From CADEDV01 sp964596345 (GTDB lineage: Bacteria > Bacteroidota > Bacteroidia > Chitinophagales > Chitinophagaceae), in assembly GCA_964596345.1 (NCBI GenBank), contig CAZQSZ010000006.1, positions 124,001-188,000 of the forward strand: a stretch of DNA of 64,000 nucleotides, given 5' to 3'. Of the stretch, positions 43,052 to 51,003 are shown in pieces (position 1 is the first letter of the stretch; every line of letters begins with the position of its first letter). The notes under the pieces were generated by a model, which was given only the letters and a program-made list of their open reading frames with translations, did not search any database and was not told the DNA's origin. Made by a program: the position numbers and the translations under genes.

Positions 43052-43127
43052 AACATGAAACTTTTGATTTCAGCCTTTTTCGCAGCCGAGTCTCACCCCC
43101 AGCCAGGTGTCCAGCTGTGGACTCGGC
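43052..43127 (+). repeat. Direct repeat, copy 2 (downstream of the NERD gene)
   Basis: Contains a perfect 8-bp inverted pair GCCGAGTC (43085-43092) and GACTCGGC (43120-43127), with CACC...GGTG nested inside; can form a branched hairpin. Copy 1 keeps the left arm, but its right arm is degraded. Confidence 0.65.
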
Positions 43128-43198
43128 ATTATGAATTAGTTGCATCAAATTTCACCTTTGCCCATGTCTGTCCCCACGTACCAGCCTGCCACAAAAAA

Positions 43199-43218
43199 GC
43201 CCCAGCTTGCGCAGGGGC
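43199..43218 (-). terminator. Terminator of the XRE regulator gene
   Basis: Stem GCCCC/GGGGC region with a T run on the minus strand, 22 bases after the stop at 43240. Confidence 0.65.
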
Positions 43219-43239
43219 CACCATTAACCTGTGTAAAAA

Positions 43240-43629
43240 TTATTTTTTATCTAGCATCTTTTCCAATAATGCAATCTTCTCTCTTTCACTTTTTAACAAT
43301 GCCTCATATAATTCAACCATCTTTTCGATTGGATTAAAATTCATCGTGGATTGATAAGCTATTGAAGTCGAATTATCATGACTTGTAAAGGTTGTCGAGA
43401 TAATATTTATTGCAGCTTCATCATTATAGTTTTTAATAGTATCAGTTGGCACCTTCAACGCCTTCGCCACTTTCTCCAGCATATCTTTATCCAATGCTTC
43501 TTTCTGTTCAAGTGCACTAATGGCCTGTTGGCTCAGCCCCAGTTCCATCGCCAGGGCATCCTGTTTAATACCCAGTATCTCCCGTATCCGTTTCACATTC
43601 CTTCCTTCATGTATCGTTTTTTCTGTCAT
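43240..43629 (-). CDS. XRE-family helix-turn-helix protein
   Basis: Cytosolic DNA-binding protein of 129 residues. The ATG at 43629 starts MTEKTIHEGRNVKRIREILG; the longer frame runs through a GC-rich repeat and is rejected. The Cro/C1-type HTH is KQDALAMELGLSQQAISALEQKEALDKDMLEKVAKALKV (Q..LA..LG.SQQ.IS.LE). The C-terminal ~50 residues (EKMVELYEALLKSEREKIALLEKMLDKK, pattern only) form a coiled-coil, probably for dimerisation. Target unknown; it borders the accessory island and may control an element in it. Confidence 0.88.
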   Translation of the reverse strand: MTEKTIHEGRNVKRIREILGIKQDALAMELGLSQQAISALEQKEALDKDMLEKVAKALKVPTDTIKNYNDEAAINIISTTFTSHDNSTSIAYQSTMNFNPIEKMVELYEALLKSEREKIALLEKMLDKK

Positions 43630-43671
43630 AGTCTTAAATTTTAAATACTGTTTCTTAAAACACCCTTCAGC

Positions 43672-43742
43672 CCCTCGGAGTCTTCTCAAGTCCCCTCCTT
43701 CAGGAGGGGATTTAGGGGAGGCGGAGAGGGGCCGGGGGTGAG
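43672..43742. repeat. Dispersed GC-rich hairpin repeat
   Basis: Contains CCCCTCC-TTCA-GGAGGGG and GGAGAGGGGCCGGGGGTGAGG, the same building blocks as the repeats at 349-705 and 11764-11845. It lies in the leader region of the XRE gene. Confidence 0.65.
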
Positions 43743-43864
43743 GTATAAAGATAATTAATTCATCCCCGTAAACCACCGTACTACTACCGTAAAATACAAA
43801 TTGTATTGGTAGGTTACCGCCACCCACTGCATTTACTTTATACCACAGGGGCACCGCGGGGTTC

Positions 43865-43881
43865 GCTGCCCACAGGGCAGC
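43865..43881. repeat. GC-rich hairpin upstream of the two-gene unit
   Basis: GCTGCCC-ACA-GGGCAGC, nested in CCGCGGGG...CCCCGG, 39 bases before the ATG at 43920. Could be a terminator stem or an operator; there is no T run. Confidence 0.45.
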
Positions 43882-43919
43882 GGCCCCGGTTGCAAGTGTA
43901 ATAAGTATAAATCATTATC

Positions 43920-44489
43920 ATGCGTCCGCAGCACTACCAAATCATCCATGCTTTTTTTGATTACAGCGAAATGCCGCCCGCCCTTCGCATGCTCAATACA
44001 ATGATCCGTGCCGCCGATGCGGAAAAAATCTGGCAGGGCCGTTCCCCCGCCGATCTCTTATACTTCACTGAAAAACTCAATGAACTCAGCGAAGCTGCCT
44101 TTAGTCTCACCGGCTGGTATGATTTTCAACCCGCCGCTATCATAGAGCAAAGCAAAAAAAACGATCCCTGGTCACTCAGCAACACCAGGCTATACTGCCG
44201 TCAGCATCCAAAGTACAGCCCCTGGGATTATATGCCCCGTACTCTCTCAAAAAAAGAATTTCTCAATCCCTACGTAGCCCTCGAAAAGTTTACTGCATAT
44301 AAAAGCCGTGAGCAATGGCAACAAACAATCAATAACTTTTTAATGCATGCCCTCTCCCCCAGCAGCATCAGTGAATTTGATGACGACACCAGCATCTTAA
44401 AATGCAGCAGGCTGCTCAACAAACTCATCGAAGCTTCCTTCCTCATTCACCTCAGAACCCAACCCAAAAATAAAACCAGTAACGAATGA
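43920..44489 (+). CDS. Uncharacterised protein, first gene of a two-gene unit
   Basis: Protein of 189 residues, family not recognised. Cytosolic and helical, rich in Trp, Tyr and Pro: HAFFDYSEMPPALRMLNTMIRAADAEKIW, LLYFTEKLNELSEAAFSLTGWYDF, and a DDDTSILKCSRLLNKLIEASFLIH helix near the end. No signal or membrane segment. Codons prefer C at third positions more than the neighbours do. It precedes the toxin-like gene by 25 bases, so it may be the cognate partner or inhibitor; that is a guess from order. Confidence 0.65.
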   Translation: MRPQHYQIIHAFFDYSEMPPALRMLNTMIRAADAEKIWQGRSPADLLYFTEKLNELSEAAFSLTGWYDFQPAAIIEQSKKNDPWSLSNTRLYCRQHPKYSPWDYMPRTLSKKEFLNPYVALEKFTAYKSREQWQQTINNFLMHALSPSSISEFDDDTSILKCSRLLNKLIEASFLIHLRTQPKNKTSNE

Positions 44490-44514
44490 CAACCCCAAAC
44501 CTAAAATAAACACT

Positions 44515-44937
44515 ATGTTCTGCGAACCCGAATGGATCAAACTCGTCTTACTCTTAGCCGACACCCAGGAATGGATAGACAGCATGGGCAAAGACCTCTT
44601 TGACAAAGTACCCCTGCCCGGCAAACAAAAACTCCACCGCAAAACCTATTACCTAACCATCAAAGCCCTCGCCCATATACTCGAGAAGCACTATTACAAA
44701 ACGCCTCGCTTCCCCGGCACCGGCAAATTCCATATAGAAGTACCCAACATATTAGCACTGATCAGGGATGCAGCAGATATTGCAACATCTCCTATACCAG
44801 GCTCCCTCAATTGCCAGCGCATCCACCATACCAACCAATCCATCGGCTTCGATAAAATGGGTAACCCCGCCACCGCCATCAGCATTATCACCGGCCCCGG
44901 TGGCAATATCATCACAGCTTATCCAATCTGCATCTAG
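44515..44937 (+). CDS. Possible BECR-fold RNase-like protein, second gene of the unit
   Basis: Protein of 140 residues. The N-terminal half is helical (PEWIKLVLLLADTQEWIDSM; KTYYLTIKALAHILEKHYY). The C-terminus RIHHTNQSIGFDKMGNPATAISIITGPGGNIITAYPI, given as a pattern, has the GFD..GNP ... G.IITAYP ending that recurs in BECR-fold RNase toxins (colicin D/EndoU/RelE group), with a His pair in front. No export signal, so it would act inside the cell or be a solitary toxin-like gene. Function inferred only from this short motif. The stop is followed at once by a microrepeat. Confidence 0.6.
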   Translation: MFCEPEWIKLVLLLADTQEWIDSMGKDLFDKVPLPGKQKLHRKTYYLTIKALAHILEKHYYKTPRFPGTGKFHIEVPNILALIRDAADIATSPIPGSLNCQRIHHTNQSIGFDKMGNPATAISIITGPGGNIITAYPICI

Positions 44938-44969
44938 CATCCAGCATCTAGTATCCAGCATCCAGCCCT
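44931..44969. repeat. CATCCAGCATCTAG-type microrepeat
   Basis: Four or five degenerate CATC(C/T)AG units that overlap the stop codon of the toxin-like gene. Confidence 0.7.
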
Positions 44970-45202
44970 CCCTTCCATATTGTCAACAGTACTACTACGC
45001 AATCTGCCTCCATCAACTACCTTTTTTATCAACAGCACACCCACCAATCCGGTCATCTTGCTTCCGGCTTACTCCGTAGCAAAGCCGTACCAAAGGCATG
45101 GATAGTGTATGGGGAGTGTATGAAACTCGTAGTTTTACGAAATCCATGGCTCAAAGAGCCACACCCCGGTTTCAGGATATAGTTATTATCTTTCTCCAAA
45201 AA

Positions 45203-45592
45203 ATGTTTACAACAGAACAGATCAAAGCGGCGCACAGCAAAGTAAAATCAGGGGCGGATTTCCCCGCCTATATCCGGGAGATCAAAGCATTGGGGGTTAC
45301 CCACTATGAAGCCTATGTAAGCGACGGGCATACCGACTATCATGGCAATAATAAGCATACCGCAACCGTACCGGCCAAATATGATCCCTTAGCTATTGCG
45401 GATGCTCCCAACAGCGAACAATTTAAAGCCATCTTAAAAGCCCACCAGGAAGGCCAAACGGATTTCCTGACCTTTATCCGCCAGTGTGCCGGATGTGGCA
45501 TTGAGAAATGGACCATCAGCATGGACAGGATGACCTGCACCTACTACGGCAAAGCGGGACAGGAAGTACTGGTGGAGAAGATACCGCAATAA
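45203..45592 (+). CDS. DUF1398 family protein
   Basis: Protein of 129 residues from the ATG at 45203, which is preceded by a TATCTTTC box at 45187-45194. The family pattern is clear: MFTTEQIKAAHSKVKSG.DFPAYI, LGVTHYEAYVSDGHTDYHG, and later FLTFIRQCAGCGIEKWTISMDRMTCTYYG. Members (YbcV-like in E. coli) are small cytosolic proteins of unknown function found across Bacteria. The longer frame starting at 45098 would place the promoter inside the gene. Single gene. Confidence 0.85.
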   Translation: MFTTEQIKAAHSKVKSGADFPAYIREIKALGVTHYEAYVSDGHTDYHGNNKHTATVPAKYDPLAIADAPNSEQFKAILKAHQEGQTDFLTFIRQCAGCGIEKWTISMDRMTCTYYGKAGQEVLVEKIPQ

Positions 45593-45612
45593 AGGGCGGC
45601 AAGACGGAAGGC

Positions 45613-46494
45613 TTATTGAGGTTTTACGACTTTATATTCTATAATCTGTGAAATAGTCTGCGGTTTTCCGAATTCATTAATAAAAGACATCTCAACCGGA
45701 ATAAAGTAATGACCCGGAGTTGAAGGAACTCTTGCTTTATAATGCGCCACCCCATCTTCGCTTATCTCCTGAAGCTTTTTCTTTATAGTTACTACAGGTT
45801 TCGCTTTTAAACTAAATGCACCCACCCCGGCTGTTATTTCTATGAATTGCCCGGGTAATAATTGTGCTTTATTCTGGCCGATAATGGCAGAATAGGTATC
45901 AAACCAGCCATTAGATTTACTCACCTGTTCATTGCAGAAAACAACTAATTTATTTTCAAAAATTTTAATGCTGTTTTGAAGAGTGCCTAAGAAAAGAGAA
46001 ATCTCCCCGGCTTTCTTTTCCTGAAAAAAAGATTTATAAAAATTCTCTTTATTTTTCCCAGAAGTATTCATCTCCTTTATAATCAAAAATTCTTGCTCTT
46101 TAAAAACTTCGTTGATTTTTGGATCAGTGCCCAACATACTGTCCCTGTATTCAATAAGCTTAACAAAAAGCTCGTCAGACGATGCTTTGTTCATTATTAC
46201 CGGTTGCCTGTCCTTTGCACCCGTTAGCGTCTCAATATATTCATAGGTTTTTTTAGAAATCTCATTTATTCTCATCGCTTTGGGGTACCAAAAACCGGCT
46301 CTTTCTTGCGAAAACGCCTCATTCAATTTTTCGTCTAATTCAAACAATACGGAAGCTGTATAACGATCAAGTCTCCAATTAGAACTCCTGAGGCTCTCTT
46401 CTAAAGTTGTATACAAGTCATTTCTTTTTTCAGTTTTACAGGATGAAAAAATGGCTACGCAAAGCAGCCAACAGGCAAAAGACAGTAACCGCAT
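45613..46494 (-). CDS. GldM N-terminal-half-like lipoprotein
   Basis: Lipoprotein of 293 residues: MRLLSFACWLLCVAIFSSC gives a lipobox with Cys-19. The mature part follows the first periplasmic domains of GldM: LEESLRSSNWRLDRYTAS (in GldM LE.SL..SN..I..KN), WYPKAMRINEISKKTYEYIETLTG, a KENFYKSFFQEKKAGEISLFLGTLQNSIKIFENKLVVF helix (pattern F....A....L..LQN.I...E), then AQLLPGQFIEITAGVGAFSLKAKPVVTIKKK and ARVPSTPGHYFIPVEMSF. The GldM cytoplasmic and transmembrane start is replaced by a lipoprotein signal, and the C-terminal domains are missing; a C-terminal-like piece is encoded at 12127. Function unknown; T9SS-related binding is plausible. AT-rich composition. Confidence 0.65.
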   Translation of the reverse strand: MRLLSFACWLLCVAIFSSCKTEKRNDLYTTLEESLRSSNWRLDRYTASVLFELDEKLNEAFSQERAGFWYPKAMRINEISKKTYEYIETLTGAKDRQPVIMNKASSDELFVKLIEYRDSMLGTDPKINEVFKEQEFLIIKEMNTSGKNKENFYKSFFQEKKAGEISLFLGTLQNSIKIFENKLVVFCNEQVSKSNGWFDTYSAIIGQNKAQLLPGQFIEITAGVGAFSLKAKPVVTIKKKLQEISEDGVAHYKARVPSTPGHYFIPVEMSFINEFGKPQTISQIIEYKVVKPQ

Positions 46495-47227
46495 AAGTGC
46501 TGATTTTCTCCAAAACGAAAAAAAATTGCTTTTGTTATGACAATAATGCTAATTGGTTAAAACCAATCCCCCCACCTTTCCTTACACCGCATCCCCGGCT
46601 GAAGCCGGGGCTAAAAACACGGTGGCAAACAAAATGCACCAGCAGCGCCTTGTTCCGTCCTTCCTTCAACCCCTGACAATATAAATAGACCAGGACGGAA
46701 CACAGCGCCACCGGAGTTCCCGCCTGCCACGCCTTTGTATCTTCCAACTTGCATCTCACAACACCAATGCAAACTATGTTTCCGCTCATACTCACACCAA
46801 AGGTGCGTGGGCGGGACAAAAGGGCGGAGCCATTCTTTTGTCCTTGATCTTTTTGCTTCTTTTTCTATCAAGAGAAAAAGAAGAGATACTCATAGGCAGA
46901 GCCGAAGGATTGTATCAAGACAAAAAGTAAGGCAGACGGGAAACGGTGTAATAATAAACCCACCCCTGAATCAGATGCTATCGCAACGATTCAGGGGATG
47001 AAAACCCTGCATTGCGAAGTTGTAAGTTTTGCAGTTACTATTATAATGGCTTACGCCAGGCTTGCTGAATATGGAGCCTCCAAAAAAACTACCTCAGTAA
47101 AACAATGCCTCTTTTATTATTTCCTTAACTTGTTCCTCCATACTTTCAGATGCAGGTTCCCGTTATACAGGCGTCCTCCTTCAACCCATTTTTACATAAC
47201 CGATTTTATTACAGTAAATCACTGACC
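46495..47227. other. Hairpin-rich gap without a credible gene
   Basis: Over 700 bases. Hairpins: CCCCGGCT-GA-AGCCGGGG (46593-46610), CTTCTTTTTCT/AGAAAAAGAAG (46856-46883) and CCCCTGAATC/GATTCAGGGG (46963-46997). Open frames on both strands translate to low-complexity or Cys/His-rich peptides without family resemblance. The stretch looks like accumulated intergenic repeats. Confidence 0.65.
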
Positions 47228-48490
47228 ATGGCTGAAACCAACCCAGGCCGGGAGGAAGGGTTATATACCTATGACTCCTTCGGCGGCACTCCTGCACAAA
47301 CATCTTCTTCTAATTTTTTATGGTGGTGTGCCGGTGCTCACCAGCAATTATTAAAACCACTTCCGTCGGAACATACCAAGTATGCCGGGCTGGGTGGCGT
47401 ACTGTTAGCCACTTTTGTACTCGCTACTTTATCGGCAGGCTATGCGGTGTACAGTGTGTTTGGCAACTGGGTGTGGACCATCGCCTTTGCACTCATTTGG
47501 GGACTCATCATTTTCAACTTCGACCGCTTCCTGGTTTCCACCATGCGTAAGTATGGCGTCAGTAAACGCAAACAGATCTGGATGGCCGTGCCCAGGATCG
47601 GGCTTGCCCTGCTGATCGGGTTGACCATCGCAAGGCCGCTGGAGCTGAAGATCTTTGAAAAAGAGATCAACGTGAAGATGACGGAGAACCTGCACAATAA
47701 AATTCAACGCAACGACAGTTTATTACAAATAGAAAATAAAGCACTGTTAACCGCTGCTGAAACGGAACGGTTACGGTTGACCAACCGCAAGCTGGCCATT
47801 GAAGATACCCTGCAACGGTTGCAGACCAGTTATATCCAGGAGGCAGATGGTACCGGAGGCTCGGGACAAAGAGGCATTGATAATTTGACCCGGCTGAAAC
47901 AGGCGGCTTACCAGAACGCAGTACTGCAATACCGGCCCGAATTAGCCCTTCTGTCTTCTTCGATCGGGCAGCAGGACAGTATCATCACTGCAGCGAAAGC
48001 AGGACTGGAAGTAAAACGGAAAGAATATGAAGCAGCGGCCCTTGCGAATATGGGTTTCCTGGAACGGAACAAAGCCCTATCCGATCTCAGCACAGAAGAA
48101 AGCAGTGTGTGGTGGACCAGTTTATTGTTATCCTCTCTTATCATCCTGATCGAGATCGGGCCGATCCTTTCCAAGCTCATGATGCCGGTAGGTCCTTATG
48201 ATATTGCACTGGCCAAAGAAGAACTGATACAGATGGCAGCGGATGAGAATGATATCCGCAAGGATAAAGAGAACGGGTACCAGAAAAAGAAAAACTTTTA
48301 CCAGAAACAAAAAGAAATGTCGGACCAGCTGGTGGAAAAAATGACCACCCTGCAGCAAAAGCATATTGATAAGGAACTGGATCAGTGGGAAAGGGGTGAA
48401 TGGAACCCGAAAGACCACCGGGCCAGTATGGATGAAGTGATGCGGAAGATCAAAGAACAATACCAGTACAAAGAAGACAACCTGCTCTGA
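47228..48490 (+). CDS. DUF4407 membrane protein
   Basis: Inner-membrane protein of 420 residues from the ATG at 47228. Order: N-terminal WWCAGAHQQLLKPLPSEHTKYAGLG motif, two TM helices (~55-105), IFNFDRFLVSTMRK, a third helix (RIGLALLIGLTIARPLELKIF), a long coiled-coil (~155-285), a fourth helix (WWTSLLLSSLIILIEIGPILSKLM) and a cytosolic charged coiled-coil tail. IFNFDR, ARPLELKIF and EIGPI.SKL are DUF4407 marks. Function unknown; the architecture suggests a mechanosensing or scaffolding role, as speculation. The longer frame adds residues that do not fit. Confidence 0.87.
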   Translation: MAETNPGREEGLYTYDSFGGTPAQTSSSNFLWWCAGAHQQLLKPLPSEHTKYAGLGGVLLATFVLATLSAGYAVYSVFGNWVWTIAFALIWGLIIFNFDRFLVSTMRKYGVSKRKQIWMAVPRIGLALLIGLTIARPLELKIFEKEINVKMTENLHNKIQRNDSLLQIENKALLTAAETERLRLTNRKLAIEDTLQRLQTSYIQEADGTGGSGQRGIDNLTRLKQAAYQNAVLQYRPELALLSSSIGQQDSIITAAKAGLEVKRKEYEAAALANMGFLERNKALSDLSTEESSVWWTSLLLSSLIILIEIGPILSKLMMPVGPYDIALAKEELIQMAADENDIRKDKENGYQKKKNFYQKQKEMSDQLVEKMTTLQQKHIDKELDQWERGEWNPKDHRASMDEVMRKIKEQYQYKEDNLL

Positions 48491-48510
48491 CAAAGTTCAA
48501 ATTGTTAAAA

Positions 48511-48546
48511 GATCCCTGTTGCCCCAAAAAGCAACGGGGATTTTTT
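48511..48546 (+). terminator. Terminator of the DUF4407 gene
   Basis: Stem ATCCCTGTTGC/GCAACGGGGAT followed by six T. Confidence 0.85.
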
Positions 48547-48614
48547 ATTGAGACGTATGTAAACAAAAAATCCGCAGCATCCTGAATCAGTTACCAACCT
48601 TTAAAACAAAACAT

Positions 48615-49109
48615 ATGAAAAAGATCCGCACCTTTTTACAACTCAGTTTTTTTACATTGGGAGTTGCACTCTTTACAGCAGACAGCCATGGCCAGTCCAT
48701 TCCTGCCAGCTGGCAGACCGGTATGACAATCACAATGACCTATGGCGGCGGGATGACACCCTATACCGATACCGTTTTCATCAGTGACAGCGGTTGTTAT
48801 TTCGCTGCCCGGACCCAGGGTAAACTGACCAAACATGTATTCATCCTCACTAAAAATGAATTAGACAGCCTGGCACAATTTCTCCGCCGGCGGAATTTTG
48901 ATAAGATCAGTGAAGGCGCCAGGCCTGTTCTCACCTACGATAAAGGCAGCACCTCCATCCTGCTGCAATGGGACGATCATTTTGTTGGAGCCGGCACCAG
49001 TGCTTCGATGGACCTGGAAGATAAACAACAGGAAGATTTTTATGCAGTAAGCAACTATCTTGATCAACTGGTGGCTTCTCATTCCAAAAAGAAAAAAGGA
49101 AAGCGGTAA
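48615..49109 (+). CDS. Secreted protein of unknown function
   Basis: Protein of 164 residues with a signal peptide (MKKIRTFLQLSFFTLGVALFTADSHGQS). The mature part has alternating strands: MTITMTYGGGMTPYTDTVFISDSGCYFAARTQG, ILTKNELDSLAQFLRRRNFDKI and STSILLQWDDHFVGAG, and a lysine-rich tail (SKKKKGKR). No family recognised; the layout (a displayed quantity plus LTKNELDSL helix) is seen in short Bacteroidota periplasmic proteins. The next gene is 45 bases downstream, so they may be co-transcribed. Confidence 0.7.
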   Translation: MKKIRTFLQLSFFTLGVALFTADSHGQSIPASWQTGMTITMTYGGGMTPYTDTVFISDSGCYFAARTQGKLTKHVFILTKNELDSLAQFLRRRNFDKISEGARPVLTYDKGSTSILLQWDDHFVGAGTSASMDLEDKQQEDFYAVSNYLDQLVASHSKKKKGKR

Positions 49110-49154
49110 CAGAATATTCCGGGCTAATAAGTAGCTTGCTTCAAATTAGCAGCT

Positions 49155-49631
49155 ATGAAAGTTCATGCTTTTTTTATGGTACCAGCAGTGGCATTACTTA
49201 TGTCACTGCCAGGCATTAGCCAAACGACTCCCGATCCACCCCCTCCACCTGTTGCAACAGAACAACCTGCCGACAGTGTCATCTTTGAGAAAGTGGAAAC
49301 GGAAGCCGCTTTCCCCGGCGGGGAAGCAGCCTGGAGATCTTTTCTTGAAAAAAACCTGAACCCGAACGTACCTGTCAATAACGGTGCAAAAGCCGGTACA
49401 TATACCGTATGGATCCAGTTTGTGGTGGATAAGAACGGGAATGTATCGGATATCAAAGCACTGAGTAAGCATGGCTATGGTATGGAAGCTGAAGTGATAC
49501 GCATCATCCGGAAATCACCGGCCTGGAAACCGGCTATGCAGTTCGGCCGGTTGGTGAAGGCTTATCGCAAACAACCGGTTACGTTTTCGATTGAAGAGGA
49601 AAAGAAAAAACGAAAGAACCGGGGTAATTAA
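49155..49631 (+). CDS. Secreted TonB C-terminal-domain protein
   Basis: Protein of 158 residues: signal peptide (MKVHAFFMVPAVALLMSLPGISQ), a short PDPPPPP proline linker, then a TonB/TolA-type C-terminal domain (EAAFPGGEAAWRSFLEKNL; VWIQFVVDKNGNVSDIKAL; EAEVIRIIRKSPAWKPAMQFGR, patterns). The domain binds the TonB box of receptors in true TonB proteins, but here the transmembrane anchor is replaced by a cleavable signal, so it cannot transmit energy in the usual way. It may be a periplasmic competitor or structural protein. Tail is very basic (EEKKKRKNRGN). Confidence 0.8.
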   Translation: MKVHAFFMVPAVALLMSLPGISQTTPDPPPPPVATEQPADSVIFEKVETEAAFPGGEAAWRSFLEKNLNPNVPVNNGAKAGTYTVWIQFVVDKNGNVSDIKALSKHGYGMEAEVIRIIRKSPAWKPAMQFGRLVKAYRKQPVTFSIEEEKKKRKNRGN

Positions 49632-49666
49632 ATTGCCTTCAACACCCGATCATGTACAGGTAAAAA

Positions 49667-49692
49667 AAAGCAGGTAGAAAACCACCTGCTTT
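49667..49692. terminator. Bidirectional terminator between convergent genes
   Basis: Stem AAAGCAGGT/ACCTGCTTT, A-rich on the left and T-rich on the right. Confidence 0.75.
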
Positions 49693-49717
49693 GTATGTGA
49701 AACATAAACCCTGAGCA

Positions 49718-50671
49718 TCAATGCTTGTTGATCACAAATTTTTCTACGGTCTGCTCACCGGTTTCAACAGCGATGATCCGCAGACTATAGATACCTGCCG
49801 GCAGGTTTTCAACCTGCAGATTGTTGCTGGTAACTCCTCTCCATTGTTTCACCACTTTACCGGTCATGTCCACCACGGTCACATCCCGTGCCGTAGTGGC
49901 ATCTTCAAAGACCACATTTATTTTTCCATCCAAACTTGGGTTAGGATAGATCACAGTTTTACCTAACACTCCTTCTCCCCTTATGATACGGATATCACTG
50001 GCCTTAGACCTTCCGTCCAGGTCCACCTGGCGTATCCTGTACTGGGATATCCCTTTAAGGGTATTGGGGTCTGTAAAATTGTAACTCAGCAGGGCATCGC
50101 TGTTACCCGCCTGTGCCTGCGAAGCCACATAGCCCACTTCCTGCCAGCTGCCATTTGCATACCGTTCAACTGAGAACCCGGAATTGTTTTGCTCACTGGA
50201 AGTTTGCCAGTTCAATAATACTACGGTTCCGCTTCGGCGTGCAGTGAAAGAAGCAAAGGCAACCGGCAACGGTGATTCCTGGATGATGATCGTATTACCA
50301 CAAGTCCCTCCCTGGCAAACTCCATTACTGGCCGTGTGACGGGTAACCCGTACTGTAATTACACTTCCACATGCAATTGTAAAAGCATTCGTTGTGTAAC
50401 TGGCCCCTCCAAACACAGTTGATGCAAGAAAACATTGATCAACGACGGGAGTTGCTGATGAGCCCGCCAACACTTCCACCCGAACGCTTTTGGGATTGGA
50501 ATTAGACACATCGTTCAGTATGTTCATACTAATAGTTCCAGTACAGGTGCCATTACCATTATTAACAACATTGGTCTTCCTGATACCAGATACAGTAGGG
50601 CAGGGAGTTTCCTGTGCCTGCATATTTATTGCAGCAACTGCAATAAACAGTAATAAATAAATTTTTTTCAT
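49718..50671 (-). CDS. Small T9SS type A cargo protein
   Basis: Secreted protein of 317 residues. Signal peptide MKKIYLLLFIAVAAINMQAQ, then a cysteine-bearing N-terminal domain (ETPCPTVSGIRKTN ... GVCQGGTCGN) of ~120 residues, a linker with VAFASFTARRSGTVVLLNWQTSSEQNNSGFSVER and QYRIRQVDLDGRS (a fibronectin-like module common before sorting domains), and the type A signal TVIYPNPSLDGKINVVF ... LPAGIYSLRIIAVE. Exported by T9SS; function of the N-terminal domain unknown. Monocistronic. Confidence 0.82.
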   Translation of the reverse strand: MKKIYLLLFIAVAAINMQAQETPCPTVSGIRKTNVVNNGNGTCTGTISMNILNDVSNSNPKSVRVEVLAGSSATPVVDQCFLASTVFGGASYTTNAFTIACGSVITVRVTRHTASNGVCQGGTCGNTIIIQESPLPVAFASFTARRSGTVVLLNWQTSSEQNNSGFSVERYANGSWQEVGYVASQAQAGNSDALLSYNFTDPNTLKGISQYRIRQVDLDGRSKASDIRIIRGEGVLGKTVIYPNPSLDGKINVVFEDATTARDVTVVDMTGKVVKQWRGVTSNNLQVENLPAGIYSLRIIAVETGEQTVEKFVINKH

Positions 50672-51003
50672 GCCTCAGGTTTTAGATGATGAAATAAGTA
50701 ACCTGGTTGATCTGGGATATCAATTCGGAGGCATTTCGGAAAGGATGGATTCGGCTTTATAGAACTTCTTTACCTGTCAGTAATACAGCGTAGCTGAACA
50801 AGTGAATTTCAATACCAATAAAATGTACGATAATGGATAGTAGCCGGTTTCAGAGAGGAGTGGATGGGGAAAAGGAGCCGGGCTTAATGGTAGTTAAAAA
50901 TAGTACCTCTTTCCGGTAAATACAAGCCTGTCCTTAATAAATTATCCGGCCGTTTGTACAAGTTAAACCCATTTAAGCACTTAAATTGCAGCTCCTTATT
51001 AAT
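50672..51003. other. Gap between divergent genes
   Basis: About 330 bases with no gene. It must hold the divergent promoters of the T9SS cargo and adenosine deaminase genes, but no full TTG-N19-TANNTTTG motif could be placed in either direction. Confidence 0.4.

Noticed and set aside
40020..43130. Insertion sequence or integrative element with its own transposase or integrase
   Set aside because: No recombinase-like protein is encoded in the AT-rich island; only the complementary ends and repeats suggest mobility.
46735..47225. Two plus-strand frames of 75-88 codons
   Set aside because: They cross strong inverted repeats, are Arg/Cys/His-rich and have no promoter or family features.
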